Part shown: in pieces, positions 1-12,845 of the stretch | Numbering within the stretch: position 1 is the stretch's first letter | How the letters are laid out: the number at the start of each line of letters is the position of its first letter | Assembly (NCBI RefSeq): GCF_002776525.5 | Contig: NC_045438.1 | Span: 150,853,777-150,917,776 of the forward strand | DNA length: 64,000 bases | Direction of reading: 5' to 3' | From: Piliocolobus tephrosceles | Lineage: Eukaryota; Chordata; Mammalia; Primates; Cercopithecidae | Notes under the pieces: model-generated | The model's database searches: none | The model's input: the letters and a program-made list of their open reading frames with translations, nothing else | What the model was told of the DNA's origin: nothing | Program-made: the position numbers and the translations under genes

Positions 1-610
1 TTGGTGTGTATAAGACAAAAGCTAACTGGTCCTAAGTAAACAATTACAAAGTCATTCTCATGAGTAAAATATAGCTTGAATGAATGAACTCAATGACAGC
101 AGTTTTGGTAACACAAAGACTTGCTCAGCTGATTTTACTGAAGCTAGAGGATAACACAGTGGTAGGTTATGACTGGACAAAATTCAAAGATGATGTTGAA
201 GCCATTTGGCATAGCCAATGGAACACTTGAAGAAATGGATGAAGGAAGAAGAGGACTGTGAGTATTCTGTGTTTGTAGAAAGACAGAATATAACAAAATA
301 TGGATGACAGTAATACCTATCAGTAAATTAGTACCAAGGAAAGCATCCAGCTAGAAATTCCTTGAAGGAGGAGGTGATATCCTGTAAACACAACATCTTT
401 TGTGGAATTTTAAATGGTCTAAGTGTAACTTATTAGGTGAATGATAAATATGATTACCTAAGTGAAAAATAACTCTTAAGTAGTTCATCTTGGATTGTAA
501 TAAGTGTGCAGTGAGGTAAATGTCTTCTCAGTAATAATAATCAAATTAATGCTTTGATTTATAAAGCTTCTCTAACGTTGTTTTTGCACTCTCTCCTTTG
601 TTCATTGTAG
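1..610 (+). other. NUP153 intron, no feature recognised
   Basis: AT-rich intron sequence ending in the acceptor at 609-610. I see no Alu, L1 or exon here. Confidence 0.7.
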
Positions 611-1228
611 GTTTTGCATCACCGAAGATAGATTCTGTTGCTGCTCAGCCCACCACAACAAGCCCAGTAGTTTATACAAGACCAGCAATAAGTAGCTTTT
701 CTTCTAGTGGAATTGGGTTTGGGGAAAGTTTAAAAGCTGGGTCATCATGGCAGTGTGATACGTGTCTACTCCAGAACAAAGTTACAGACAGCAAATGCAT
801 AGCCTGTCAAGCAGCAAAATTGTCACCCAGAGATACTGCTAAACAGACTGGAATTGAAACACCAAATAAAAGTGGCAAAACAACTCTTTCTGCACCAGGG
901 ACAGGTTTTGGAGACAAATTTAAACCAGTGATAGGCACTTGGGATTGTGATACCTGTTTAGTGCAAAATAAACCTGAAGTGATAAAATGTGTAGCCTGTG
1001 AAACACCAAAACCTGGGACTGGTGTGAAGCGAGCTCTTACGTTGACAGTGGTTTCGGAAAGTGCTGAGACTATGACTGCTTCATCTTCTAGCTGCACTGT
1101 GACCACTGGTACCTTAGGATTTGGAGATAAATTCAAAAGGCCTGTTGGATCTTGGGAGTGTTCAGTATGCTGTGTTTCTAATAACGCAGAAGACAATAAG
1201 TGTGTGTCCTGTATGTCTGAGAAACCAG
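611..1228 (+). CDS. NUP153: NUP153 coding exon with zinc fingers 1-3
   Basis: The acceptor is 'ttcattgtag' and the donor 'gaaaccag|gtatgt'. This 618-bp exon begins with the last two bases of a split glycine codon and ends with one base of another. It encodes three RanBP2-type zinc fingers, each with W, C-x2-C, an x10 spacer with an N, and C-x2-C. Their cores run from W to the last C at about 748-807, 940-999 and 1153-1212. Each finger follows a GFG(E/D)xxK linker, so the exon is itself an internal tandem repeat. In the family these fingers bind Ran. Between fingers 2 and 3 is a Ser/Thr-rich spacer. The open frame running upstream of 611 is intron read-through, not coding. Confidence 0.97.
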
Positions 1229-2035
1229 GTATGTTTTTGGCTTTGTGGAGTAATTTTGCTTATTACTTTAGTGGAACATTTTAATTTATTCTGAGAATCC
1301 CTGTTTTGGATGTTTCAGGATGAGCATTTCTCATACATACTAATTTTTCTAAACTATCTTGAGATAAAAATGTCTTGTTTGCAGCTAGATCTTTATGTTC
1401 AGTTAGGATAGGTTATGTGTTAACTATTCTGGTATATATGCTGGTCTCCTCTTTCTGTACAATTTTATCAGAAATTTGCTCAAAGTTGACTAATACCATG
1501 CTGAAAGATCTTAGAATGGGGTAATATTTCTCAAACCTTTGTACAGAGTAAAATACTACTTCTCCAAATAGAAATCAGGATAGCTAGTGGTCATATACAG
1601 GGAAGGTTTCTTTAGGGGGTAGGCTATAGTCATTAATGAAAAGGCTATAGCTGTTGCAATAATTATAAATTACCAAGTCACTAATTCTAATCTAGGCAGC
1701 CAGAAACAATGGAGTTAGTTTTGAGTTTTTTCTGTTTCTCTGTTCAAAGTTGAAAGAATTAGTGAAGATTCTTATTGAATCTTTAATTCATCCAGAAGTG
1801 GCTCTGATGGTTTCGTAATATTATCTAATTATATGGTACAGATATATGATAACATGGATATCCGGGGAATTACACTGTTTTCAATGCATTATTCATGAAT
1901 ATGCAGTTTTGTGTCCGTAATGTACAGCTCTGAGTTACTAACCCTAGACCCCTTGCCTGAACCCTCGTGCCATATTTCTGATTCCTGCTGGATATTTCCC
2001 TATGAGTGAGACTTTAGAATCTTCATTTCTTTCCC

Positions 2036-2324
2036 TTTTTTGAGACAGAGTCTCACTGTGTCACCCAGGCTGGAGTGCAGTGGCACGACCTTGGCTCACT
2101 GCAACCCCCGTCTCCCAGGTTCATGCAATTCTTGTGCCTCAGCCTCACAAGTAGCTGGAATTATAGGTACATGCCACCGCGCCCGACTAATTTTTTGTAT
2201 TTTCAGTAGAGACAGGGTTTCGCCATGCTGGCCAGGCTGGTCTCTGACTCCTGACATCAAGTGATCTGTCTGCTTTGGCCTTCCAAAGTGCTGGGATTAC
2301 AGGGGTAAGCCACCGTGCCCGGCC
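2036..2324 (-). mobile_element. Alu
   Basis: Antisense full-length Alu in a NUP153 intron, flanked by target-site duplications (TAGAATCTTCATTT and TAGAATCTTCGTTA). Confidence 0.93.
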
Positions 2325-2681
2325 TAGAATCTTCGTTATGAAATATCTTTGTCTTCCTATCTAGTACCCCTGCCTCACCTACAGAAAGAAAGCCCTTGAT
2401 GTATGCAGGAAAGCAAAATTAATTTTAAGTTGATGGGGAGTAACAAAACTTTGAGTCAGGAAGTAATTTGTTACACATGAACAAAGGAAGCTCACATATG
2501 TATTAAAGAGCTTGGACTTTATCCTTTCAGTGATGAATCATTTTCAGCAGAGGAGCGATACAGTCAAGTTTGTATTTTTGATGAGTCACTCTGGCTTTTT
2601 AAAAAGATAATGGATTTGAAAACAACAAAATTTGGAGACCAGAAGATAGATTAGGAAGTGATATCAATCATATAGACAATA

Positions 2682-2968
2682 GGCCAGACACCGTGGCTCA
2701 CACCTGTAATCCAAGTACTGGGAGAGGCCAAGGCGGGCAGATTGCTTGAACCCAGTTCAAGACCAGCCTGGGCAACATGGTGAAGCCCTGTCTCTACAAA
2801 AAAACACAGAAATTAGCCTGGCTTGCTGGCACCCGCATGTAGTCCCAGCTACTTAGGAGGCCAAAGTGGGAGGATTGCTTGAGCTCGGGAGGTGGAGGTT
2901 GCAGTTAGCTGAGATCATGCCATTGCACTCCAGCCTGGGTGACAGAGTGCGACCCTGTCTCAAATAAT
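2682..2968 (+). mobile_element. Alu (older type)
   Basis: Sense Alu, both arms present, many substitutions and a short tail; the next Alu begins four bases after it. Confidence 0.9.
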
Positions 2969-2972
2969 GATA

Positions 2973-3271
2973 GGCCAGGCATGGTGGCTTACTCCTGTAA
3001 TCCCAGCACTTTGGGAGGCCGAGGTGGGCGGACCATGAGGTCAGGAGATCGAGACCATCCTGACTAACACGGTGAAACCCTGTCTCTACTAGCAATACAG
3101 AAAATTAGCTGGGCGTGGTGGTGGGCGCCTGTAGTCCCAGCTACTTGGGAGGCTGAGGCAGGGGCAGGAGAATGGCATGAACCCGGGAGGTGGAGCTTGC
3201 AGTGAGCCAAGATCATGCCGCTTGCACTCCAGCCTGGGCGACAGAGCGAGACTCAGTCTCAAAAAGAAAAA
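2973..3271 (+). mobile_element. Alu
   Basis: Sense Alu, full length, directly downstream of another in the same orientation. Confidence 0.93.
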
Positions 3272-3582
3272 AGCCAAGCTTGTACACCTACGGGGTGCAT
3301 GTGGCTCAGGTTGGCTGTGAATGAGGCTCAACACAAATTTGTGAGTTTTCTTAAAACATTATGAGATTATTTTGCTAGTGTTAGTATATTTTACATGTGG
3401 CTCAAGACAATACTTTTTGTCCAGTGTGGCCTAGGGAAGCCAAAGGTTGGACCGCCCCCTCCCTCCCCTGCCGATATAGGCAATAGATAATGTACTGATT
3501 GAACTGAATAAGGAATGGAGTACGTACAATTAAAGACATTGATTTCAAGCTGCTGATGTCAACATTCAGATGTATGTAATGT

Positions 3583-3878
3583 GGCCAGGCATGGTGGCTC
3601 ACGTCTGTAATCCCAGCACTTTGGGAGGCTGAGGCAGGCAGATCACCTGAGGTCAGGAGTTTGAGACCAGCCTGGCCAACATGGCAAAACCCTGTCTCTA
3701 CTAAAAATACAAAAATTAGCCAGGCATGGTCGTGGATGCCCGTAATCCCAGCTACTTGGGAGGCTGAGGCAGGAGAACAGCTTGAACCTGGGAGGTGGAG
3801 GTTGCAGTGAGCTGAGATTGCGCCACTGTACTCCAGCCTGGGCAACAGAGTGAGACTCTGTCTCAGAAGAAAAAAAAG
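3583..3878 (+). mobile_element. Alu
   Basis: Sense full-length Alu with clear target-site duplications (AGATGTATGTAA on each side). Confidence 0.94.
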
Positions 3879-4619
3879 ATGTATGTAAGGCCTTTGGGTA
3901 CTCCCTTTGGGTGGAGATATGGATTTGGGGTCATTTAGTCCATAGTTTTGGTATTTGAAGTCATGAGAGTTGAGTTGAGTGAATAGAAAAGATGGCCTGA
4001 AATGAAAGTCTGCTAACTTATAGGGAGTAGCAGGAATAAAGCTTTTGAACAGTTAATCTTTTAAAAAGGTGCAACCGAGAGGAAAAACAAAAACTACATG
4101 GCACTGGTTGCTTCAGAGGGGGATGGATTTCAAAGGAACACGATCAGAGGTCTTAATAAAAAGGCTATTATTCAAGCAGGAGATGGGGTAGTGGTTGGGG
4201 TAATGGCGGGGCTTCGTGAACCAGAATAGCAGTAGAAGAGTCAGAAATTGATTGAAATGGATTTGAGAAAAATGTAGAGGAGGAGTAGTATCCAGCCAAG
4301 CTAACCAAGTAGACAGTGGAGTCACCAACTAAGAGACTACAGTGACAAGCTCAGAAGTGTAGATTGCTGGTGTAGATTAGGAAACTGTTTTATTGGAATT
4401 TAAAACTACTGGAGTAAATGAGAGCTTGTGAGGACAGTGGGCCAAGATGGAACCCCAGGAAGCAATTTGGTTGGCAAGATAGAAGAGAACATACCTATAA
4501 AATGTAGAGATCATTTAGGTAACTATGGAAGAGGTGGCAACAGTTGTAGGCCACCTAGAGAAGTAGGAATACCAGAATGAATGGCTTCACTGTTAGCACT
4601 GTATTTTGGGCCTTACCAA

Positions 4620-4900
4620 GCCATTTTTCGTGTGCCACCTCTCCCACAAACATGCTAGTTCTGCTTAAGATTTGTCACCTCTGTATATCCTTCTCCTGCT
4701 TCTTAGTCATTTCTTCCTTCTTTGCACACTTGTTTTAGGTTGTCACTTGGTGATGGTGCTACTGTGCTTTTATTTTCCCCCTTTAAGACCATGAGCATCT
4801 TACAAGTTAAGCAACATTTTATTCATCTTTAATGTCCCCAGAACCCAAGTGTGTTATGATGCTTAATAAATGTCTGTTAAATGGCTAGCATGTAACAGAA
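4620..4900 (+). repeat. LINE-2-like 3' end
   Basis: Diverged match to the L2 3' end: 'gaccatgagcatctt', 'tattcatctttaatgtcccc' and 'gcttaataaatgtctgtta'. The family call is from memory. Confidence 0.55.
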
Positions 4901-5459
4901 ATGCCATGAATATAGTAGTTGTCAAGTTAGATTGTGAAGTGGATGTGAAATAGATGCACTTCTATGCAAAAACTATCATTCAGAGGCAGAGATCTGTGCT
5001 TTGAAATCTTGAAATTCATATGGTCTGTGACTATGTATTTTATATGTTAGGATATTGCCTACAATTTACATCTTATGTCTTAGAATGCTTGCTGTTTGAA
5101 GACATTTGAAAAAGATGCTGAAGAAAAATTTAGTCTTTGAGCCCCTAATTTGTGAGCATGATTTTTTTTCTTAAACCACAGCAGTTCAGACATGTGGTTA
5201 AGAGGGAGCTCACCAGTGAGCAAGGTGATTATGAGCTGCTCATTTATAAGGTTAAAATAAACCTGAGAGGTCTATTCTTTTTTTAAACAATATAAATATG
5301 AACAATTCGTATTTCTGGCACATTCTGTGTTTTAATAGGAAATATTATTAGAAATTGAACACTTAAACTTAGTGGTGTCATTGAGATACTGACATATTGT
5401 AAATTAAAATTTTCATGAATTCTCCCCCTCTCCACTCCCCGTTTTTTTTTTTTTTTTAG

Positions 5460-5654
5460 GAAGTTCAGTACCTACTTCAAGTAGCAGCACTGTACCCATC
5501 TCTCTGCCTTCTGGAGGCTCTCTAGGATTGGAAAAGTTCAAGAAACCTGAGGGGAGCTGGGACTGTGAAGTGTGCCTAGTGCAGAATAAGGCTGACTCTA
5601 CCAAATGTTTGGCATGTGAAAGTGCAAAGCCAGGCACAAAATCTGGGTTTAAAG
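5460..5654 (+). CDS. NUP153: NUP153 coding exon with zinc finger 4
   Basis: The acceptor follows a run of T ending in 'tttag'; the donor is 'aaag|gtaagg'. This 195-bp phase 1-1 exon completes the glycine of KPG, continues with a Ser/Thr-rich spacer, and encodes the fourth finger (W at 5558, last Cys codon ending 5617) preceded by LEKFKKPEGSW. It ends in KPGTKSGFKG. The pattern W-x-C-x2-C-x10-C-x2-C is intact, so all four Ran-binding fingers of the family are present and unbroken. Confidence 0.97.
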
Positions 5655-6218
5655 GTAAGGCCAAAAAAATCAAAATAAAGGTGATGGTAAAGTGCCTTTT
5701 TGTAAGGCTATTTAAAAATGAAGTATTTGAGAACAGCTTCAGTGTTGTTCACTCATTCTCTCTTGAAAATTAATATAAAATGACATTATCCTGAGATGTT
5801 TATATCTGTTTCTGAATTATTGTAAGGTCAGTTAGTTGCTTGTCAAAGGGTATATGCATTTGTAATTTTTGGTAACCAGTGACAGATTGCTCCCTGTGAG
5901 TTTTGTGCTCATTTATACACCCACCTGCAATCTGTAGCCTGTTACTTCCAGTCTCATTGCCAGTACAAACTTTATCAAACTTTACCTCAGCCAGTCTGAT
6001 AAATGAAAAGTGGCATGTCAGGATAGTTGTGAAGAGTGAGATATGATTCTCATACCAAATAAATATTGGTTACCTTGGATTATGTTTACGACTGCTGGTA
6101 ATACTCTTCAAAGTAGACCCTTTCAAAGTTATTCCTGTGTTTCTTTGGCGTTCAAGCTATTTTGTTTGAGAACATCAGTACATTAATTGTCTATGTGGTG
6201 TCTTTTATATTTTTGCAG

Positions 6219-7103
6219 GCTTTGACACATCTTCCTCACCTTCGAACTCAGCAGCCTCCTCCTCCTTCAAATTTGGTGTCCCATCACCCTCTTCTGGGCC
6301 TTCTCAGGCTTTAACAAGCACTGGAAATTTCAAATTCGGAGATCAGGGAGGATTCAAAATAGGTGTGTCATCTGATTCTGGGTCTATAAACCCGATGAGT
6401 GAAGGCTTTAAATTTTCTAAACCAATAGGAGATTTTAAATTTGGAGTATCATCTGAATCTAAGCCCGAAGAAGTTAAAAAAGACAGTAAGAATGATAATT
6501 TTAAGTTTGGACTTTCTTCTGGTTTAAGCAACCCAGTTTCTTTAACTCCATTTCAATTTGGGGTGTCTAATCTTGGACAGGAAGAAAAGAAAGAGGAACT
6601 GCCCAAATGTTCATCTGCAGGTTTTAGCTTTGGTACAGGTGTTATTAACTCCACCCCTGCTCCTGCTAACACCATAGTGACCTCTGAGAACAAGAGCAGC
6701 TTCAACTTTGGAACCATAGAAACCAAGAGTGCTTCAGTGGCTCCTTTCACATGTAAGACATCAGAAGCTAAAAAAGAAGAAATGCCTGCCACCAAAGGAG
6801 GATTCTCTTTTGGCAATGTGGAGCCTGCCTCTCTGCCATCTGCCTCAGTGTTTGTTTTGGGAAGGACAGAAGAGAAACAGCAAGAGCCTGTCACTTCTAC
6901 TTCCCTAGTTTTTGGGAAGAAAGCTGACAGTGAAGAGCCAAAGTGTCAACCAGTGTTTTCCTTTGGGAATTCAGAGCAAACCAAAGATGAGAATTCTTCC
7001 AAGTCCACATTTAGTTTTAGTATGACAAAACCATCTGAGAAGGAATCTGAACAGCCAGCAAAAGCCACTTTTGCCTTTGGAGCTCAAACTAGTACTACAG
7101 CTG
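6219..7103 (+). CDS. NUP153: NUP153 coding exon, start of FG-repeat domain
   Basis: The acceptor is 'tttttgcag' and the donor 'acagctg|gtaagt'; 885 bp, phase 1-1, 295 codons. It opens with GFDTSSSPSNS and then carries FxFG-type motifs spaced 15-30 residues apart: FKFG several times, FQFG, FSFG, FNFG, LVFG and FAFG. Linkers are rich in Ser, Thr, Lys and Glu with almost no other hydrophobics. In the family this unstructured stretch contacts importin-beta-type receptors and makes up part of the pore's permeability barrier. No frameshift or stop is seen. Confidence 0.97.
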
Positions 7104-7449
7104 GTAAGTATTAACTTAATTATTTTTTTTACAAGTTGCCTTTACAGATGCAGCAAGTCAAGTAATGGTTTATACTGAACGTAGTTGAGAAATACAGAAC
7201 TCTTTGGGGAGGAACCTAGGATTTTCAGTTTGAACCGCTCTTTAAAACCCTCATGATTCTGATGAAGTCATCTGTGGATCTAATTGTGAGAAATACGGCA
7301 GTAGTGCAAAGCTCAATATAGTGCATATTTATGTGTGTCTTTCTCTTCTGTTTGGGCTTTTATAATCAGAATTGGTATCTACTACCTGGAAAATAAGGAT
7401 TCTTAGCTTATGAAGTATTTTCTACCATAATCTATGGTATTGTTTACAA

Positions 7450-8330
7450 ATAGTTACAGATAACCAGTCCTCATCAGACATTAAGAAACATAAGACAACA
7501 AATACAATTAATCCTGAGAAAACAAGAGATTTTGAAAGCTGAAGTCCTGGGAGAAAAAAAATGACACAGCACCTTAAAGGTTAAAAGCATCGTTGTTGGT
7601 GGATCATATTAAAGTCATTCTGTGGGCAGAATAGCAGGAAGAACATAGCTGATCATCAGATTAGTGAACTAGAATTTCCCTGAACTTAGTGCACAAGTAC
7701 AAAGAGTGATCCAAGTTAGATCCACAAGTTCCTTTGGAATAGGAGTGACCTAGAAGATAAGACGTTTTGGGAAAATATCAAAGAAGTGACAGAAGAAAAT
7801 TTTCTGGATCTAAAGAAAGACATTGGTCTTAAAAATGGAAATTACCTATTGGCAAAGATCACTGAAATTTAGGACACCAAAGCTAAAACCCCAAATGCTT
7901 TCAGAGAGAAAAGCTATTTGCCACAAATAGGAAGATATCAGATTAGCATCATCTTCTAATTTGCAACATCACATGCTAAAAACAGAACAGTGCCCTCAAA
8001 ATGAAAATGTTCTTGAACCTAGAATTCTGTTACTAGCCAAATGTGTTTAAGTATAAAGACAGTCCGGGTGCGATAGCTCACACCTGTAATCCTGACTAGT
8101 CAGGAGACTGAAGCACAAGAATTTCTTGAACCTGGGAGGCAGAGGTTGCAGTGAGCCGAGATTGGCCACTGCACTCCAGCTTGGGCAACAGAACGAGCCT
8201 CTGTCTCAAGAAAACCCAACAACAACAAACACAAACATAGAGGCAAAATACAGATGTTTTTAGATGTGCAAAAAGTGCAAAAGTTGAATATCCATGAATA
8301 CTTTTGGATAATAAATTGGAAACACTCAAA
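7450..8330 (+). mobile_element. Old LINE-1-like fragment
   Basis: Purine-rich AT sequence with phrases such as 'cctagaattctgttactagccaa' reminiscent of old L1 elements, interrupted by an Alu remnant at 8064. Low confidence without an alignment. Confidence 0.35.
8064..8214 (+). mobile_element. Alu with internal deletion
   Basis: Starts like an Alu left arm and jumps from 'cctgtaatcc' to the 'cagaggttgcagtgagccgag' end; about half length. Confidence 0.85.
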
Positions 8331-8639
8331 ATTAACTTTTATATGGAATTTAACAAATAACTATGAGCAGTTTTTTGTCTGTCATATATTTACTTAGAAA
8401 CGTAAAGACAAAATAAAAGCTAAAATTACATATTATTTGGAAAGCAACAAAGATATGATAGGGTATAATCAGATTTGATGGTGAAACACCAGGCTGTGGT
8501 AGACACTCTTAACCATTCTTCCATTAGCCAGCTTGAAAGTGAGCCAACATGTCCCATTTTCTGTAAGTCAGACTAATGCCTATAGCGTACTGTGACCAGC
8601 CCTGCATAGTGTGAAGTATTGGAACTGAGAGATTATTGG

Positions 8640-9240
8640 AATAGTTTAGAAAAAAGTCTTCAGTAAGGTGGCTGGATTCAGAATCACGATATAAAAATCA
8701 AAAGTTTTTCTTCAAATCAGCATATCTCATTTGTTTTTTTCTAACATTTCTAACTTGTATTTTATAAAAGCAGCAGAACTTTTAACATGCCAAATAACTA
8801 AAAGAACACAAAAGGCGTACTTTTGCTGGGTGAAAGTATTCCCTTCCTCCTCCCATAATTTTAGTTCTTAGGGGAATTTTTGTAGAGCTTGACAAGCTAA
8901 ACTTACTCTAAGATTCACATGGAAAGGAAGCTATACAAGAAATTTTGGGAAAAAAGGCAGGCACACAGGCAGCTTTGTTCTGCTATCATCAGTCCACGGT
9001 GTAAAGCTAGAATAATTAAAACAGTCTAGTGATAATGGTAGAGGAAACAAGTATATGCATTTGAGGAAATGTAGTGTGTCATAAAGACAACATTGCAAAT
9101 TAGTGCACAAAGCCTGTACTAGTTGATGCTGTGGAGAAATTTGGCCATCCATTTAGATAAATTGAAGTTATGATTTTGCCACATACTGTAACATAAATTG
9201 CAAAATAAAATATATAAAAGTACAGCTATCTTCCACTATC
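8640..9240 (+). mobile_element. Old LINE-1 ORF2 fragment
   Basis: Contains diverged L1 ORF2 phrases ('gagcttgacaagctaaac', 'aagattcacatggaa', 'agctagaataattaaaacag'), all in sense. Broken by stops. Confidence 0.55.
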
Positions 9241-9516
9241 TAAACTTGCTGTTCAACTACAGTATCCAGTTAGATTTGGATTTGAGGGGTATTTTTATTA
9301 ACCTGAATGCCAAAGACCTTCCTATGAAAGGCATAAAATCCATAAGCTATAAAAGAAGATGAATGTATTTGATGAATTAATCTATATAAAAAACTTAATC
9401 TACTTTTCTAGCGAATTCTAGGGTAGGAAAATTCTAGTGATTGTAGGGTAAGGAAAAAGTACTTTCTGAGACTATTCTTAAGGATTTATGTTTGTTTCTT
9501 AATTTCTGTCTTACAG

Positions 9517-9873
9517 ATCAAGGTGCAGCAAAGCCAGTTTTTAGTTTCTTGAACAACAATTCCTCTAGTTCAAGTACACCAGCCACTTCTGCTGGTGGTG
9601 GCATATTTGGTAGTTCCACCTCTTCCTCCAATCCACCCGTGGCTACCTTTGTGTTTGGACAGTCCAGCAATCCTGTGAGCAGCTCTGCCTTTGGTAACAC
9701 TGCTGAATCCAGCACCTCTCAGTCTTTGCTATTTTCTCAAGATAGCAAACTAGCAACCACATCCAGCACAGGTACAGCTGTCACCCCATTTGTCTTTGGT
9801 CCAGGAGCCAGCAGTAATAATACTGCCACCTCTGGTTTCGGCTTTGGAGCCACAACCACGTCTAGCTCTGCAG
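9517..9873 (+). CDS. NUP153: NUP153 coding exon, FG-repeat domain
   Basis: The acceptor is 'gtcttacag' and the donor 'tctgcag|gtacat'; 357 bp, 119 codons, phase 1-1. It starts DQGAAKPVFSF. It encodes a Ser/Thr/Ala-rich stretch with FVFG, AFG, PFVFG and FGFG motifs, low in charge compared with the previous exon. The change from charged to uncharged spacers matches the distal FG region of the family. Confidence 0.96.
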
Positions 9874-10106
9874 GTACATTTACAAAAGAAAAAAATGCAT
9901 TGCAATTGGATGGGCTTTACTTATTAGCCAAATAACATATAGCAGGTTATCACAAAAATGGTGTGAATGCCTTTTGGTCATCTATACCAGTGTTGTTGTA
10001 ATTAATCACTGTGTGTACAACTTTAACATATTTACCTCTTGGGAGCCATTTTTCTAATTGTGGTAAGAGTGTAATACTTAATTTCTCCAAGCTTTGTTTT
10101 TTGTTT

Positions 10107-10397
10107 TTGTTTTTTTTCTTTTGAGATGGAGGCTTGCTCTGTCACCCAGGCTGGAATGCAGTGGTGCAATCTCGGCTCACTGCAACCTCCCTCTCCCTAG
10201 TTCAAGCAATTCTCCTGCCTCAGCCTCCCAAGTAACCGGGATTACAGGTGCCTGCTACCACAGCTGGCTAATTTTTGTAATTTTAGTGGAGATGGGGTTT
10301 TACCATGTTGGCCAGGCTCGAACTCCCGACCTCGTGATCTGCCCAGCTCGGCCTCCTAAAGTGCTGGGATTACAGGCATGAGCCACTGTGCCCAGCC
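10107..10397 (-). mobile_element. Alu
   Basis: Antisense full-length Alu in the intron between two FG-domain exons. Confidence 0.93.
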
Positions 10398-10824
10398 CCA
10401 AACTTTGTTTTTAAAATGTTAGGTTGTCAGTAACCAGACACTGGAAGTTGTTTTATTAAACATCAGTCTTTATTATGTAGTGTGTGTATATATATATGCA
10501 CATCATGAGGCAATTTCTGCACACATTAGATTTCTGGTGGGAGACTTTTCTGAGATATGTTTCTTTACCAAAAATTGTTGGCTGTGAAGGTATGGAGTAG
10601 TTGTTAACTGCAGTTTTTGTTTATATGAATTTAGTATGTTTCACTAAATAATGGCAGAGAGAGTTGTATTCTCAATCATTATTTAAAACTTGTCTTGATG
10701 GAATTTGGTTAACAAGGTAAGAGTCTGAAAAGAAGCTTGACATTTGCTTGTGGGTTTACAGAAATTTCTTGAGGATAATCTGACATTAGCCACCATGGTG
10801 ACTTAAGTGTCTTTGGGCCTCCAG

Positions 10825-11097
10825 GATCCTCCTTCGTATTTGGAACTGGACCTTCAGCGCCATCTGCCAGTCCAGCATTTGGTGCTAACCAGACCCCAAC
10901 ATTTGGACAAAGTCAAGGTGCCAGCCAGCCCAATCCCCCAGGCTTTGGATCTATATCATCTTCCACAGCATTATTTTCCAGTGGTTCTCAGCCTGCACCA
11001 CCTACTTTTGGGACAGTGTCAAGCAGTAGTCAGCCCCCTGTGTTTGGACAGCAACCTAGTCAGTCTGCGTTTGGCTCTGGAACAACTCCTAATTCCA
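10825..11097 (+). CDS. NUP153: NUP153 coding exon, FG-repeat domain
   Basis: The acceptor is 'gtgtctttgggcctccag', with a short, G-interrupted pyrimidine tract; the donor is 'aattcca|gtaagt'. It is 273 bp, phase 1-1. The in-frame product starts GSSFVFGTGPSAPS and has repeated AFG, TFG, GFG and VFG motifs in Ser/Pro/Gln-rich linkers. The frame is fixed by the neighbouring exons; another open frame over the same bases is a shadow. The human protein, as I remember it, has FPTG near codon 55 where this reads FSSG. Confidence 0.95.
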
Positions 11098-11204
11098 GTA
11101 AGTGTGCTGTGATGCTGTTGTATCTGTATGGGTTTTGTATGTCTTAAAATATTTTCCTTTGAGCTTGGAAACCATTTGTGTGTCTAATTTTAAAATTACC
11201 TCTT

Positions 11205-11497
11205 GGCCAGGCATGGTGGCTCACGCTGTAATCCCAGCACTTTGGGAGGCTGAGGCGGGTGGATCATGAGGTCAGGAGATCGAGACCATCCTGGCTAACA
11301 TGGTGAAACCCCGTCTCTACTAAAAATACGAAAAATGAGCCAGGCATGGTGGCAGGCGCCTGCAGTCCCAGCTACTCTGGAGGCTGAGGCAGGAGAATGG
11401 TGTGAACCCGGGAGGCAGAGGTTACAGTGAGCCAAGATTGTGCCACTGAACTCCAGCCTGAGCAACAGTGCGAGACTCTGACTCGGGGAAAAAAAAT
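11205..11497 (+). mobile_element. Alu
   Basis: Sense full-length Alu; flanks 'aaattacctcttg' and 'aaattatctcttg' look like target-site duplications. Confidence 0.93.
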
Positions 11498-12845
11498 TAT
11501 CTCTTGTACTTGGCAAAATAGAGAGGTAATATAGTTGAATTTGTATGTAAACAACATTCCCAGGTTTCACAGACTTATAACTTTTTAAGGTAGTAATGTA
11601 TTTTAAAGTGTTAATTTTTACTCTGACTTAAGTATGAGATTCATTTAGTCTGGTTTCTTCTCAACTCTGAATTTTTGGGCTCCCAAGGCTAGCTTTGAAG
11701 TGCATTTTCTGATCCTATTCATGATTGGATTTACATCAGGAAGTTACCCCCAGGTCCAGTGCTCTCTCCTGAGGCAGTCCTGCTGAGTTGTCTCATGACA
11801 CTTTCTATTTACTGATGATACCAGCCTTTCCATTTGACCTGCATATTTAAATATGACTAATCAAACTGTATTATAATCCTGTATTTTCTTAAAATTGTTG
11901 ATTTTTTTTCTAATTGTGAAATATAACTTGTAGAAAGGGGTGTAAAATATAAGTGAACAGTGTAATATTAAAGCAAATGCTATATAATGACCACCTGGGA
12001 GCCCCTCATACATCTGTTTTTGAAAACACTCCTCTCTCCACTCTAATGATGACCACCGCTTTGTCTTTCATGGTAATCGCTGTTCTTTGAGTTTTATTAC
12101 TGCATTTATTGGCCAATATATGCATCCCTAGAAAATGTAGTTTTGCCTGCTTTTATATATAAATGAAACATTACTGTATGCAATCTTTTGATTCTTGATT
12201 CTTTTGCTCTAAGGTTTCTAAGGGTCATCCATGTTTTACATATGGTTTGTTTATTGTCATTACCATAGAGTAAATCATTGTATGAATGTACTGCAGTTTA
12301 TCTATTTACTGTTGATGTATGTTTCAGTTGTTTTTAACAACTAGGGAATGCTACTCTACACATTCTTATATATGTACCTTGGTGCACATAAGTATGTTTT
12401 TCTAGAGTATATATGTTTTTCTAGAGTATATACAGTGGCATGGGATTGCTGAATTAAAAGGTTTGTATATCTTATACTAGAAGACAATACAAACTTTTCC
12501 TGTTGGATTCTACCAGTTCATACCCTACCACTATTGTATGAGTTCTTATATGTGGCTTCTATTTGATTTCTCGTGTGTGTGAATTCTTTTTAAAAAGTGT
12601 TGTTGTTGTTTTGTTTTGTTTTTTTTGGCCATTTTTCAGTTTGGCTTTTGCATATGGGTTTGTAAAAGTTCTTTATGTATTCTGGTTATTGGTACTTTGT
12701 CAGTTAATGTACATACTAAAATTTCTCCTGTTTTCTGGTATATATTAACCATTTTGATCAGGATTTTTTCCTCTAATATGAAATTGGAAAGTTTTGATTT
12801 CTTTCACACAGTTAACATTTTTCTCTGTCGTCGTCTTTTTTTATG

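Noticed and set aside
807..1196. 129-residue - strand frame
   Set aside because: Mirror of the NUP153 zinc-finger exon.
3402..3845. 147-residue - strand frame and many similar frames containing SPRLECSG or WDYRxPP phrases
   Set aside because: These are translations of Alu elements.
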